From assembly GCF_045788535.1 (NCBI RefSeq), contig NZ_CP074074.1, positions 3,968,001 through 4,032,000 of the forward strand: 64,000 nucleotides of DNA. Direction: 5' to 3'. Every line of letters starts with the position of its first letter. Position 1 is the stretch's first letter. The translations under genes were made by a program, and so were the position numbers. The DNA is from Allotamlana fucoidanivorans. GTDB lineage: Bacteria > Bacteroidota > Bacteroidia > Flavobacteriales > Flavobacteriaceae. A model generated the notes under the pieces. It saw only the letters and a program-made list of their open reading frames with translations. It did no database searches and was not told the origin of the DNA. Shown here piece by piece: positions 17,362-26,448 of this stretch.

Positions 17362-17742
17362 ATGCGCAAATGGATACTACTTGTTTTAATTCTTGGTTTA
17401 GGCCTTTCGTCGTATTTCTATCTTTTTAAAGGTCATAGAGATATTGCTTCAGAAAAGGCAGAAGTAACCATGACAGCTATACAATTACAAGAGTTATATA
17501 AAAAAACACCTAACAATGTTTTTGAAAACACATATTTAAACAAAACCATTGAAGTAACAGGTAGAGTTTCTAGTTTTGAACCAAAACAAATTACATTAAA
17601 CCGTGTTATTTTTTGCCAGCTATCTGATTCTCTAGATGCGCACATCAACATAGGTTCAAATATTAATATTAAAGGGCGCTTAATTGGCTATGATGAATTA
17701 CTTGAAGAAGTAAAGTTAGACCAGTGCTATATTTTAAATTAA
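17362..17742 (+). CDS. membrane-anchored OB-fold (tRNA_anti-like) protein
   Basis: A 126-residue protein with an N-terminal membrane helix (residues 4-20) and a small domain with the strand order of the tRNA_anti-like OB-fold family: TMTAIQLQELYKKTP, then NTYLNKTIEVTGRVSSFEP, ITLNRVIFCQLSD, INIKGRLIGYDELLEEVKLDQCYIL. Members of this family are exported single-domain OB folds of unknown ligand. Its end overlaps the open frame of the next gene, whose real start is probably at 17769, so a 26-base gap is more realistic than an overlap. It may belong to the cytochrome/YceI module downstream. Confidence 0.7.
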   Translation: MRKWILLVLILGLGLSSYFYLFKGHRDIASEKAEVTMTAIQLQELYKKTPNNVFENTYLNKTIEVTGRVSSFEPKQITLNRVIFCQLSDSLDAHINIGSNINIKGRLIGYDELLEEVKLDQCYILN

Positions 17743-17768
17743 GTTATACTAAACTAACCCATTCCAGT

Positions 17769-18617
17769 ATGAAATACTTTTGTTTTCTTTTTGTATTGTT
17801 GCCTTTTTTAGGATTTTCTCAAAATGACTTATTAAATGAAATAGATACAGATTCTTTAAGAGCAAATGAGGTGAGCGCTACTTTCAAAGGGCTCAAGATT
17901 GTAAATTTTGAATCGACCAAACTTGTTGATAAAGGCGATTTTACATTTGTGGTTGCCCACCGATTTGGAAGTCTAAAAAATGGTTTTGATAGTTTTTTTG
18001 GCTTGGATGATGCCGTAACTCGATTGAACTTTATTTTTGGCGTTTGTGATGGTCTTAATATTGGCGTATCAAGAAGTTCCTTTCAAAAAATTTATGAAGC
18101 TTCTGCAAAATATCGTCTAATTAAACAAACACATAGTGGGATTCCATTTACTATAGTCGGTTACAATTCGGTACTCGTTAATACTGGTCTAGAAAAAGAC
18201 AACCTTCCGTTATTAGAATTCAAACACCGCATGGGTTATACTGCTCAAATACTTATATCAAGAAAAATAAACAACAACTTATCTCTTGAACTTGCTCCTA
18301 CCTTTTTCCATGATAATTATGTGGCCGTTAACGAACAGGATAATTCACAATATGCATTAGGCCTTGGAGGACGCTATAAAATAAGTAAGCGTGTGTCTTT
18401 AAATGTAGATTATGGCTGGCATCTTAACCGAGCCAGCACTTCGCCCTTTAAAAATCCATTATCAGTAGGTGTTGATATTGAAACGGGAGGCCATGTATTT
18501 CAAATGCATTTTACCAATGCACAAGGCATGAATACCAACTCTTTTCTGGGTCAAAGTACAGGAGATTGGAGTGATGGAGATATTTATTTTGGTTTTAACT
18601 TAAGTCGTGTATTTTAA
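17769..18617 (+). CDS. DUF5777 family outer-membrane beta-barrel-like protein
   Basis: From the ATG at 17769 this is a 282-residue protein with a clean signal peptide (MKYFCFLFVLLPFLGFSQ) cleaved after Q; the frame is open 15 codons further upstream, but those precede the signal peptide and are dropped. The mature protein consists of alternating strand-like blocks (DFTFVVAHRFGSLKNGFDSFFGLDDA, LNFIFGVCDGLNIGVSRSS) and ends in an aromatic residue (FNLSRVF), as expected of an outer-membrane barrel. This matches the DUF5777 family of Bacteroidota. It heads a block with two cytochrome lipoproteins and YceI, so a link to electron or haem/lipid traffic is inferred; function is not established. Confidence 0.75.
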   Translation: MKYFCFLFVLLPFLGFSQNDLLNEIDTDSLRANEVSATFKGLKIVNFESTKLVDKGDFTFVVAHRFGSLKNGFDSFFGLDDAVTRLNFIFGVCDGLNIGVSRSSFQKIYEASAKYRLIKQTHSGIPFTIVGYNSVLVNTGLEKDNLPLLEFKHRMGYTAQILISRKINNNLSLELAPTFFHDNYVAVNEQDNSQYALGLGGRYKISKRVSLNVDYGWHLNRASTSPFKNPLSVGVDIETGGHVFQMHFTNAQGMNTNSFLGQSTGDWSDGDIYFGFNLSRVF

Positions 18618-18629
18618 ACCCCACATACT

Positions 18630-18992
18630 ATGAAATATAAAATTTTAATATTTACGCTTTCAACAATTTCTTTTTATAACTGTGCCAACGACAGTGAAGA
18701 TGATTTAACAAACCCTAACCCTATACCAACAGTTGTAACCTATAATGCGCACGTAAAATCTATAATTAACACCAATTGTACAAGCTGTCATTCAGATCCT
18801 GCTGTTAATGGAGCCAATGTTCCTTTAACTACTTATACCCAAGTAAAGTCTGCCGTTCAGAATAACAACTTAATAAGTAAAATAAATGGTAACGGACCTG
18901 GGGGACTAATGCCTCTTGGAGGTCCAAAACTACCAGAAAACCTTATTGATGTAATTGAAAAATGGGAAACCGATGGTTTAAAAGAAAACTAA
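18630..18992 (+). CDS. monohaem c-type cytochrome lipoprotein, copy 1
   Basis: A 120-residue lipoprotein: lipobox SFYNC (cysteine near 18) and an acidic linker (ANDSEDDLTNPNP). One haem site, C-T-S-C-H near residues 50-54, is preceded by VKSIINTN, and the methionine in GLMPLGG (about residue 96) is the probable distal ligand. It is a class I-like minimal cytochrome domain held at a membrane. It lies 12 bases after the DUF5777 gene and is paralogous to the next gene. Role: electron transfer inside the periplasm or at the cell surface, with partner unknown. Confidence 0.85.
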   Translation: MKYKILIFTLSTISFYNCANDSEDDLTNPNPIPTVVTYNAHVKSIINTNCTSCHSDPAVNGANVPLTTYTQVKSAVQNNNLISKINGNGPGGLMPLGGPKLPENLIDVIEKWETDGLKEN

Positions 18993-19010
18993 TAACTAAA
19001 AAACAATACT

Positions 19011-19382
19011 ATGAAAACGAAACACTTTATTTACCTATTTGTCCTTTTCTTGATGGCATTTAACTGTTCTAGCAGCAGTGATACTGACACCATGGAAACT
19101 CCAAATCCAGATCCAGACCCAACTCCTAGTGAAAAGGTCACTTATGATGCCGATATTAAAAGTATTTTAAGTAGCAATTGCATTTCTTGTCATGGCTCAA
19201 CACCTACTCAGAATGCGCCAATGTCATTAACTACTTATACGCAAACGAAAAATTATATCGATCAAATTATTGACCGTGTTAATAGAACAGGCTCAGGCAA
19301 GATGCCGCCTTCTGGACAATTATCTAGCCAAGAAAAGGCTGCTTTTCAACAATGGAAAACAGATGGATTGCTTGAAAATTAA
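19011..19382 (+). CDS. monohaem c-type cytochrome lipoprotein, copy 2
   Basis: A 123-residue lipoprotein with lipobox MAFNC (cysteine near 19), an acidic and proline-rich linker (DTDTMETPNPDPDPTPSE), one haem motif C-I-S-C-H near residues 59-63 preceded by IKSILSSN, and a likely axial methionine in GKMPPSG. The layout is the same as the preceding gene but the sequence has diverged, so this is an older tandem duplication. It starts 18 bases after copy 1 and 46 bases before yceI. Confidence 0.85.
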   Translation: MKTKHFIYLFVLFLMAFNCSSSSDTDTMETPNPDPDPTPSEKVTYDADIKSILSSNCISCHGSTPTQNAPMSLTTYTQTKNYIDQIIDRVNRTGSGKMPPSGQLSSQEKAAFQQWKTDGLLEN

Positions 19383-19428
19383 CAAGAATTATTTGGCAAC
19401 ATTTTTGATCTAGTTAACAATAAAGAAT

Positions 19429-19977
19429 ATGAAACACCTACTATTCTATTTTATTGCTTTTTTAAGCTTAAATATGTATTCTCAAGAGAAGTATTTAACG
19501 CGTTCTGGTAGAGTTAATTTTGAAGCTTCTGTCCCTTCATTTGAGGAAGTAAAAGCGATAAATAATTCGGCAACCGCCATACTAAATGGTTCTAATGGTG
19601 AATTGGCAGCTTTAGTTTTAGTTAAAGGCTTTCGGTTTAAAAACGCCTTAATGGAAGAGCATTTTAATGAAAATTATGCGGAGTCTGATCAATTTCCGAA
19701 AGCTACTTTTATAGGAAAAATTGAAAATTTTCATAGTGAACAGTTAAACACTACTCACCAAAACGTTGTACTGAAAGGCCAGTTAACTTTTCATGGAGAA
19801 ACAAAACCTATAGAAGTAAACAATCTCACTTTTTCAAAAGAAAGTAATGTTATTGTAATGTCTGGATCATTCAAAGTAAAAGCTGAAGATTTCAGTGTCA
19901 AAATACCCAAAATAGTACGTAACAAAGTTTCTGAAACTATTGATGTTTCCTTTAATTTTGAGCTTAAACAGAAATAA
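19429..19977 (+). CDS. YceI family periplasmic lipid-binding protein
   Basis: A 182-residue secreted protein (signal peptide to about MYSQ, residue 19) with the YceI lipocalin-like beta-barrel pattern: KYLTRSGRVNFEASVPSFEE, then FRFKNALMEEHFNENYAESDQFPKATF, LKGQLTFHGETKPIEVNNLTF and FSVKIPKIVRNKVSETIDVSFNFELK. Structurally known YceI proteins bind polyisoprenoids such as ubiquinone-8. Together with the two cytochrome lipoproteins it suggests a quinone- or isoprenoid-linked redox function, which is an inference. A terminator follows immediately. Confidence 0.9.
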   Translation: MKHLLFYFIAFLSLNMYSQEKYLTRSGRVNFEASVPSFEEVKAINNSATAILNGSNGELAALVLVKGFRFKNALMEEHFNENYAESDQFPKATFIGKIENFHSEQLNTTHQNVVLKGQLTFHGETKPIEVNNLTFSKESNVIVMSGSFKVKAEDFSVKIPKIVRNKVSETIDVSFNFELKQK

Positions 19978-20007
19978 AAAAAGCAGCCCATAGGCTGCTT
20001 TTTTTAT
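19976..20007. terminator. bidirectional terminator between yceI-type gene and carB
   Basis: Perfect 8-base stem AAGCAGCC / GGCTGCTT with loop CATA, an A run before and a T run after. Convergent genes end on both sides (stops at 19977 and 20024), so it can serve both. Confidence 0.85.
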
Positions 20008-20023
20008 TTCAAATGATTGAAAG

Positions 20024-22879
20024 TTATTTACTTAAGTACATTTTACGTCTTGAATATAAATCATAAAACTCGTCATCTTTTAAACTATCAATAAATAAGA
20101 TACTTTCTCCTGTACTCTTCATTTCTGGTCCTAAGCGTTTATCTACATTAGGAAACTTATTAAATGAAAATACCGGTTGCTTTATAGCATATCCTTCAAG
20201 TTGCGGATTGAATGTAAAGTCTGTTACCTTTTTCTCACCAAGCATTACTTTAGTAGCATAGTTTACATAAGGTTCTTTGTAAGCCTTAGCAATAAACGGA
20301 ACCGTTCTAGAAGCTCTTGGGTTTGCTTCAATGATGTAAACCATATCATCTTTAATGGCAAACTGAATATTAATTAAGCCAACCGTGTTTAAGGCCCTAG
20401 CAATAGTATGTGTATGATCTATAATTTGTTGCATCACTAAATCACCTAGATTAAATGCTGGCAAGGTTGCATTTGAATCGCCCGAATGTACCCCACATGG
20501 CTCAATATGCTCCATAATACCTATGATATACACATTACCATCAGCATCACAAATAGCATCCGCTTCTGCTTCAATAGCACCATCTAAATAGTGATCTAAT
20601 AAAAGCTTGTTGTTAGGAATTTTTCTTAGTAAATCAACAACATGCTCTACTAATTCTTCCTTATTAATCACAATCTTCATACCCTGACCTCCTAATACAT
20701 AAGATGGTCTTACTAGGATTGGGAAGTTTAACTGATTCGCTAACTCTAAGGCTTCATCTGCATTTTCGGCTACACCAAACTCAGGGTAAGGAATGTTATT
20801 CTCTTTTAATAGTTTAGAGAAACTACCTCTATCTTCAGCTAAATCTAAAGATTCAAAACTAGTACCAATAATTTTAATTCCGTACTTGGTTAATTTCTCT
20901 GCTAATTTTAAGGCTGTTTGCCCTCCTAATTGCACAATTACTCCTTCTGGTTTTTCATGACGAATAATATCATAAATATGTTCCCAGAATACAGGCTCAA
21001 AGTATAACTTATCGGCGGTATCAAAATCCGTTGAAACGGTTTCTGGATTACAATTAATCATGATTGTTTCATAACCACATTCAGCAGCAGCTAAAACACC
21101 ATGTACGCAACAGTAATCAAACTCAATACCTTGACCAATTCTATTGGGACCAGAACCTAAAACAACAATTTTCTTCTTATCGGTTACAACACTTTCATTG
21201 TGCACATAGGTATCTCCTTCTGGTGTTTCTATAATATTTTCGAACGTAGAATAGTAATACGGTGTTTTGGCTGTAAACTCAGCAGCACAAGTATCCACCA
21301 ATTTAAACACACGCTGAATGTTGAACTCATCACGTTTATTATACACCTGACTTTCTAAACATCCTAACATATGAGCTATTTGACGGTCGCCATACCCTTT
21401 TTGTTTCGCCTCAAGCAATAGGTCTTTATCTAACGTATCTATGGTGTATTTTGAAATTTCTTTCTCTAACTGGAATAGCTCTTCATATTGCTTTAGGTAC
21501 CACATATCAATCTTGGTGATATCGTGAATTTGGCTTAAAGGAATTCCCATAGCAATGGCATCATAAATAACAAAAACGCGATCCCAACTGGCATGAGTAA
21601 GCTTATCAATTATTTGATTATAATCTGTATAACCCTTACCATCAGCCCCTAAACCATTACGCTTAATCTCTAAAGATTGTGTAGCCTTATGAAGCGCCTC
21701 TTGGAAAGAACGGCCAATTCCCATCACCTCTCCTACGGCTTTCATCTGTAGCCCTAATGTTCTATCAGAACCTTCAAACTTATCAAAGTTCCAACGTGGT
21801 ATTTTTACAATAACGTAATCTAACGTAGGTTCAAATAAGGCTGAAGTAGATTTTGTAATTTGATTATCTAACTCATCAAGCGTATACCCAATAGCTAATT
21901 TTGTTGCAATTTTTGCAATAGGATATCCTGTTGCTTTACTTGCTAAAGCTGAAGAACGTGATACACGTGGGTTAATTTCAATGGCAATAATGTCTTCCTT
22001 TTCATCAGGGCTTACAGCAAACTGTACATTACAACCCCCTTCAAAATCACCAATACTACGCATCATTTTAATAGCCATATCACGCATTTTTTGATACGTT
22101 TTATCACTCAATGTCATAGCAGGTGCCACGGTTATAGAATCTCCAGTATGAATCCCCATAGGATCCATGTTCTCAATAGAACAGATAATTACAACATTAT
22201 CATTTTTATCTCTAAGAAGCTCTAACTCATACTCTTTCCATCCCATCATAGCTTTATCAATCATCACCTCATGAATCGGTGAAATTTCTAAACCTCGGCG
22301 TAAAAGCTTATCAAAATCTTCTTCTTCATATACTATAGCAGCTCCAGCGCCACCTAAAGTAAATGACGAACGGATACATAACGGGAACCCAAACTCTTGA
22401 GCAATCTCCTTACCTTTTAGGAAAGACGTTGCTGTAGCTTGAGGCGCCATAGCTACGCCTATTCTCCCCATTAATTCTCTAAACTGCTCTCTATCTTCAG
22501 TAATATTAATGGCATTAATATCTACACCTATTAATTCTACCCCAAACTCTTCCCAGATGCCTTTTTCATCAGCTTCAATACATAAGTTTAAAGCAGTTTG
22601 ACCACCCATAGTTGGTAAAACGGCGTCAATTTGAGGGTGCTCTTTTAAAATTTTAATGATAGATTTTGTAGTCAGTGGCAACAAATACACATGATCTGCC
22701 ATAGAAGGATCAGTCATAATCGTTGCTGGGTTAGAATTAATCAAAATCGTTTCAATTCCATCTTCTCTTAAAGACCTCAAAGACTGCGAACCTGAATAAT
22801 CAAACTCACACGCTTGTCCTATCACAATAGGCCCTGAGCCAATAATTAATATCGATTTAAGTTTTGGATTTTTTGGCAT
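20024..22879 (-). CDS. carB: carbamoyl-phosphate synthase large subunit
   Basis: CarB uses ammonia from CarA, bicarbonate and two ATP to make carbamoyl phosphate for pyrimidine and arginine synthesis. Both homologous halves are present: each starts with a carboxyphosphate/carbamate ATP-grasp unit (SILIIGSGPIVIGQACEFDYSG at the N-terminus and VVLGSGPNRIGQGIEFDYCC near residue 572) and ends with an NPR/ANPR ATP-grasp core. At 951 residues it is about 120 shorter than the E. coli enzyme because it stops after the second ATP-grasp domain: the C-terminal MGS-like allosteric domain is absent. As far as I recall this is usual in flavobacteria. No carA is adjacent. Confidence 0.96.
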   Translation of the reverse strand: MPKNPKLKSILIIGSGPIVIGQACEFDYSGSQSLRSLREDGIETILINSNPATIMTDPSMADHVYLLPLTTKSIIKILKEHPQIDAVLPTMGGQTALNLCIEADEKGIWEEFGVELIGVDINAINITEDREQFRELMGRIGVAMAPQATATSFLKGKEIAQEFGFPLCIRSSFTLGGAGAAIVYEEEDFDKLLRRGLEISPIHEVMIDKAMMGWKEYELELLRDKNDNVVIICSIENMDPMGIHTGDSITVAPAMTLSDKTYQKMRDMAIKMMRSIGDFEGGCNVQFAVSPDEKEDIIAIEINPRVSRSSALASKATGYPIAKIATKLAIGYTLDELDNQITKSTSALFEPTLDYVIVKIPRWNFDKFEGSDRTLGLQMKAVGEVMGIGRSFQEALHKATQSLEIKRNGLGADGKGYTDYNQIIDKLTHASWDRVFVIYDAIAMGIPLSQIHDITKIDMWYLKQYEELFQLEKEISKYTIDTLDKDLLLEAKQKGYGDRQIAHMLGCLESQVYNKRDEFNIQRVFKLVDTCAAEFTAKTPYYYSTFENIIETPEGDTYVHNESVVTDKKKIVVLGSGPNRIGQGIEFDYCCVHGVLAAAECGYETIMINCNPETVSTDFDTADKLYFEPVFWEHIYDIIRHEKPEGVIVQLGGQTALKLAEKLTKYGIKIIGTSFESLDLAEDRGSFSKLLKENNIPYPEFGVAENADEALELANQLNFPILVRPSYVLGGQGMKIVINKEELVEHVVDLLRKIPNNKLLLDHYLDGAIEAEADAICDADGNVYIIGIMEHIEPCGVHSGDSNATLPAFNLGDLVMQQIIDHTHTIARALNTVGLINIQFAIKDDMVYIIEANPRASRTVPFIAKAYKEPYVNYATKVMLGEKKVTDFTFNPQLEGYAIKQPVFSFNKFPNVDKRLGPEMKSTGESILFIDSLKDDEFYDLYSRRKMYLSK

Positions 22880-22937
22880 TTTACTTGATATAATATGTTG
22901 TCTTTTAATTTTTTACAAAAATAGCAATCAGCAGATA

Positions 22938-22972
22938 TAAAAAAAGGCGCTACACTTAAGTAACACCTTTAT
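22938..22972 (-). terminator. terminator between rpmH and carB
   Basis: On the minus strand the stem AAAGGTGTTAC / GTAGCGCCTTT (9 of 11 Watson-Crick, the others G-U type) is followed by a run of Ts, 22 bases after the rpmH stop codon. It separates rpmH from carB, which must then have its own promoter in the remaining 58 bases. Confidence 0.7.
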
Positions 22973-22994
22973 ATTATCAACAATTGTTAATCAT

Positions 22995-23156
22995 TTATTT
23001 TTTATGTCTAGTTTCAGATGATACAGACAATTTTTTTCTTCCTTTTGCTCTTCTACGAGCTAATACCTTTCTACCGTTAGCAGAAGCCATTCTTTCTCTA
23101 AAACCATGCTTATTTCTTCTCTTTCTTTTAGAAGGCTGAAATGTTCTTTTACTCAT
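22995..23156 (-). CDS. rpmH: 50S ribosomal protein L34
   Basis: A 53-residue, very basic protein translated from ATG at 23156: MSKRTFQPSKRKRRNKHGFR, continuing with ERMASANGRKVLARRRAKGR and ending HKK. This is the universal L34 sequence with its TFQPSxRKRxxxHGFRxRM core and the RRxKGRxxL tail. It is too short to be picked up by length-filtered gene finding. It has a good promoter (below) and its own terminator. The usual bacterial neighbours rnpA and dnaA are not here, which is common in this phylum. Confidence 0.97.
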   Translation of the reverse strand: MSKRTFQPSKRKRRNKHGFRERMASANGRKVLARRRAKGRKKLSVSSETRHKK

Positions 23157-23220
23157 TGTCTTATATCTTTAAAATCTGAAAATGTATTTTTTGTATTAGG
23201 GCTTTCTTTAAAACCGAGGG

Positions 23221-23251
23221 CAAATATACAAAGGCTTTATTAGTTAGACAA
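23221..23251 (-). promoter_or_regulatory. promoter of rpmH (TTG-N20-TATATTTG)
   Basis: On the minus strand a TTG (23249-23251) lies 20 bases before TATATTTG (23221-23228), matching the Bacteroidota -33/-7 consensus in sequence and spacing. The predicted start near 23217 gives a leader of about 60 bases. The rest of the 23157-23456 gap is A/T-rich with no further structure seen. Confidence 0.7.
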
Positions 23252-23456
23252 AACTTATTTTAAAATTTTTTCAAATAAGTTTTTATTTTAGAATAATAAC
23301 CTTTAACTCCTTTATTTATTTGGGTTAACATCAATATTTTGTTGGTGTTACCTATATATATTTTGATAAAATTTAGTTTCTTTGCAATCCAAAATAAGGA
23401 TTTTTTTGTGTTTTATTCGCTAATATCACACAATTTTCAACTAGAAATTAAATATC

Positions 23457-24032
23457 ATGTTCAATAAAATTATAAAACTTATTATAGCTGCAGGCATTAT
23501 TGCTTTTGCGGTTTATCAATTTACCGAAGATAATATTGGTAATGGAATTGCTTTAATTCTGTTGTCATTAATATTTGTCTTTCTATATTTTAAAAATGAA
23601 TTTATCCTACTAGCCTTTTTAAAATTACGTAAACAAGATTTTGAAGGCGCTAAAAAATGGCTTGACAAAATAAAGAATCCTGAAACAGCTTTAGTAAAAA
23701 AACAACAAGGTTACTACAATTACTTACATGGTATTATGGTGTCTCAAAGCAACATGAATGAAGCCGAAAAGTTTTTAAAAAAGGCTATTACATTAGGATT
23801 GTCTATGGATCATGATTTGGCTATGGCGAAATTGAACTTAGCTGGAATTGCCTTTTCTAAAAGAAGAAAACAGGAAGCCCAAAAACTACTTACAGAAGCC
23901 TCAAAATTAGACAAGCAAGGCATGTTGACGGATCAAATTAAAATGATGAAGCAAAACATGAAACGTGCCGCAGGACCAAATCAACATTTTGGTACTGGCG
24001 GATCTTTAAGAGCTCAAAAAAGAAGAGGTTAA
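23457..24032 (+). CDS. membrane protein with TPR-like helical tail
   Basis: A 191-residue protein with two N-terminal membrane helices (about 5-20 and 27-46, separated by TEDNIGNGI) and a C-terminal region of paired amphipathic helices: FEGAKKWLDKIKNPETALVK, YLHGIMVSQSNMNEAEKFLKKAI, LAMAKLNLAGIAFSKRRKQEAQKLLTEASKL. The A/L/G spacing is that of two to three tetratricopeptide repeats, so it probably scaffolds other proteins at the inner membrane. The basic tail (RAQKRRG) overlaps the convergent cls gene by 4 bases. No specific function can be named. Confidence 0.75.
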   Translation: MFNKIIKLIIAAGIIAFAVYQFTEDNIGNGIALILLSLIFVFLYFKNEFILLAFLKLRKQDFEGAKKWLDKIKNPETALVKKQQGYYNYLHGIMVSQSNMNEAEKFLKKAITLGLSMDHDLAMAKLNLAGIAFSKRRKQEAQKLLTEASKLDKQGMLTDQIKMMKQNMKRAAGPNQHFGTGGSLRAQKRRG

Positions 24033-25483
24033 AGTATCGGCGACCATAATCTACAAGAAGATTCTTTTATTTTATCAAATTTTGGTCTATTCAACCAACG
24101 CTGATAATCAATCATTTCGCAGTCTTTCAGATCATCAAGAAAATGCTGTTTTAAACGTTTACTGTTGCTTGAATCATAGATTAAGGCGTTGATTTCAAAA
24201 TTTATTTTGAAGCTTCTATAATCCATATTTGAAGTTCCTACGGTTGAAAAAACATCATCAACAACAATAGTTTTTGCATGTACAAAGCCCTTAGCATACC
24301 TGTAAACTCTCACATCAGCCTCTAGCAATCTTTCTAAATTTGAATTGGTAGCATACTTAACCACCCAAGAATCTGATTCTTTTGGAATAATTAAACGAAC
24401 ATCAATGCCACTTTTAGCTGCTATTTGAATGGCAGTAATAATCTCGTCATTGGGCACAAAATAAGGTGTGGTAATATACACATATGATTTGGCTGTTGTA
24501 ATAGCCGTGAATATAGCTTCCATAATATTGGCCCAATCTGTATCAGGACCACTAGCTGCAATTTGAACGGCCACAGTATTATCACAATGCAATACAGGAA
24601 AATACGCTTCCTTTACCTGAAGTGTTTGCCCTGACACAAAATTCCATGTGGTAAGGAAATGAAATTGTAAAGCCTTTACTGCTTCGCCTTCAAGTCGCAA
24701 ATGTGTATCTCTCCAATACGGTTTACTTCCATTATTATTTAAGTAAACATCTGAGATATTAATCCCTCCTACATATCCTATTTTTCCATCTATGATAGCT
24801 ATTTTTCGGTGATTTCTATAATTCATCTTACCTGTTAAACTAGAAAAAACAACAGGCATAAAAGGAAAGTGCTCTATTTTATTTTGTGTTAATTGGTGCT
24901 TCATTTTAGACGAAATCTTACTACCAACATCATCATATGACACCCTGACTTCAACCCCTGCCCTTGCTTTTTCTATGAGTAAGTTCAATATTTCTGTGCC
25001 AATACCATCATCACGTAAAATATAATACTCCAAATGAATGTGATTTTTTGCCGCTCTTATATCTTGCTTTAACTTAATAAACTTGTCGTCTCCATTCCTA
25101 ATAATATCAACACTATTCTTTAGTGTAAGAGGTGAATTCTCATTACTGTAAAGTAATTTAACCAACTTAACCTTATCACCTAAATGATCATTTATTTCTT
25201 CAATCTCCCTGCTACTAAACGTTAAATCATTTCGAACAGATTTTATAATCTTTTGATTTGCAACATTTTTTCTACTAAAGATTTTATTCTTTCTATACTC
25301 CTGACCAAACAGATAATATACTAAAACCCCTAGAAAAGGAAAAAAAACCAAGACAATAATATAGGATAAGGTCTTGGTTGGGTTTATATTTTTTAATAAA
25401 ATTGTTATTGCGGCTGTTGCAGCTAATAAGTAATTAAGAATTAAAAGAATTCCCAAATATTCTTGCTTAATGAATTCTATCAT
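24029..25483 (-). CDS. cls: cardiolipin synthase (phospholipase D superfamily)
   Basis: A 484-residue membrane enzyme that condenses two phosphatidylglycerols to cardiolipin plus glycerol. Two N-terminal membrane helices (about 8-30 and 38-60, with the QEYRKNK that follows them in Cls proteins) precede two phospholipase D domains, each with an HKD motif: H225-x-K227-x4-D232 (HRKIAIID) and H402-x-K404-x4-D409 (HAKTIVVD), followed by GGIN and GTSNMDYRS. All catalytic residues are present. It is 3 bases downstream of the transglycosylase gene and likely shares its transcript. Confidence 0.95.
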   Translation of the reverse strand: MIEFIKQEYLGILLILNYLLAATAAITILLKNINPTKTLSYIIVLVFFPFLGVLVYYLFGQEYRKNKIFSRKNVANQKIIKSVRNDLTFSSREIEEINDHLGDKVKLVKLLYSNENSPLTLKNSVDIIRNGDDKFIKLKQDIRAAKNHIHLEYYILRDDGIGTEILNLLIEKARAGVEVRVSYDDVGSKISSKMKHQLTQNKIEHFPFMPVVFSSLTGKMNYRNHRKIAIIDGKIGYVGGINISDVYLNNNGSKPYWRDTHLRLEGEAVKALQFHFLTTWNFVSGQTLQVKEAYFPVLHCDNTVAVQIAASGPDTDWANIMEAIFTAITTAKSYVYITTPYFVPNDEIITAIQIAAKSGIDVRLIIPKESDSWVVKYATNSNLERLLEADVRVYRYAKGFVHAKTIVVDDVFSTVGTSNMDYRSFKINFEINALIYDSSNSKRLKQHFLDDLKDCEMIDYQRWLNRPKFDKIKESSCRLWSPIL

Positions 25484-25486
25484 GTA

Positions 25487-26413
25487 CTAGTTTACCATAT
25501 AGTGGCCTTCTTGAGGTATCTCAATAAAGTACTGTTTTCTTGACTTATTATTTAGGTGTGGTTCTCTTAACCAAGGATTGTGCAATTTGAGTATTTTATA
25601 ATTTATTCCAAATTCTTGGGCAAACTTATAAAAATTAGTAACCACAGTATCTACCTCAACTTTAAAGGTTGGAACGCTATTGTACAAATCTTTATCCCTA
25701 AAATTAAACCCATATTTGGTAGGGTGAGACAAAATTTCTTTGAGTGCGATAATTCTGAATACATAACGACCTGTTTCTTCCCCTAAAAGTAAATCATAAT
25801 AACTAGAAACTTCTTGTTCTTCAAGCCTGCGCTCAACACCCGACTTTCCTGCATTATAAGAGGCAGCAGCAAGCGTCCATGACCCTAATTTGTCTTTGGC
25901 CTCAATTAAATATTTACACGCAACGTGCGTTGCTTTTTCTAAATTATAACGTTCATCAACATTGCTATTAACCTCCAAACCATTCTCTCGGGCTGTTGCT
26001 GGCATAATTTGCCAAACACCCCTTGCTCCGGCAGGTGACACGGCATTAGTTAAACCACTTTCAATAACAGCCAAATACTTAAAATCATCTGGCACTCCAT
26101 GTGCTTTTAAAATAGGTTCTATAACAGGAAAATACTTCTTAGCACGCTTAAACATCAACAAACCATTTGATTGCCAATAGGTATTAACCAGTAACTCCCT
26201 ATCCATGCGCTCATAAATATCAGGGTTATTAAGCGGCACAGACTCACCAGCAAAATTTAAATCATCTGGCACTTGTAATGCGTACACATTATAATCATTG
26301 ATTAATTTTTTTTCAAAATTTTCATCGGTTGGCGCGTCTTGGAGGGCATAAATAAAAAGTGCGCATAAACTTAATAATCCCACAAACGCCAAAAATCGTT
26401 CTACTATTTTCAT
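25487..26413 (-). CDS. membrane-anchored lytic murein transglycosylase (SLT domain)
   Basis: A 308-residue protein with an N-terminal membrane segment (about 5-24) and an SLT/goose-lysozyme-like domain of the MltD/MltE class. The catalytic glutamate is E118 in YLAVIESGL, followed by the family blocks AVSPAGARGVWQIMPATARENGL and AAASYNAGKSGVERR, and RYVFRIIALKEIL. It cleaves peptidoglycan between MurNAc and GlcNAc with anhydro-ring formation. After the catalytic domain there is a short region (NFYKFAQEFGINYKILKLHNPWLR) like a degenerate LysM repeat rather than the multiple LysM of E. coli MltD. Confidence 0.93.
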   Translation of the reverse strand: MKIVERFLAFVGLLSLCALFIYALQDAPTDENFEKKLINDYNVYALQVPDDLNFAGESVPLNNPDIYERMDRELLVNTYWQSNGLLMFKRAKKYFPVIEPILKAHGVPDDFKYLAVIESGLTNAVSPAGARGVWQIMPATARENGLEVNSNVDERYNLEKATHVACKYLIEAKDKLGSWTLAAASYNAGKSGVERRLEEQEVSSYYDLLLGEETGRYVFRIIALKEILSHPTKYGFNFRDKDLYNSVPTFKVEVDTVVTNFYKFAQEFGINYKILKLHNPWLREPHLNNKSRKQYFIEIPQEGHYMVN

Positions 26414-26448
26414 CTTTAAAAAGTTTGTCTAAAGATAAAAAAAACGAC

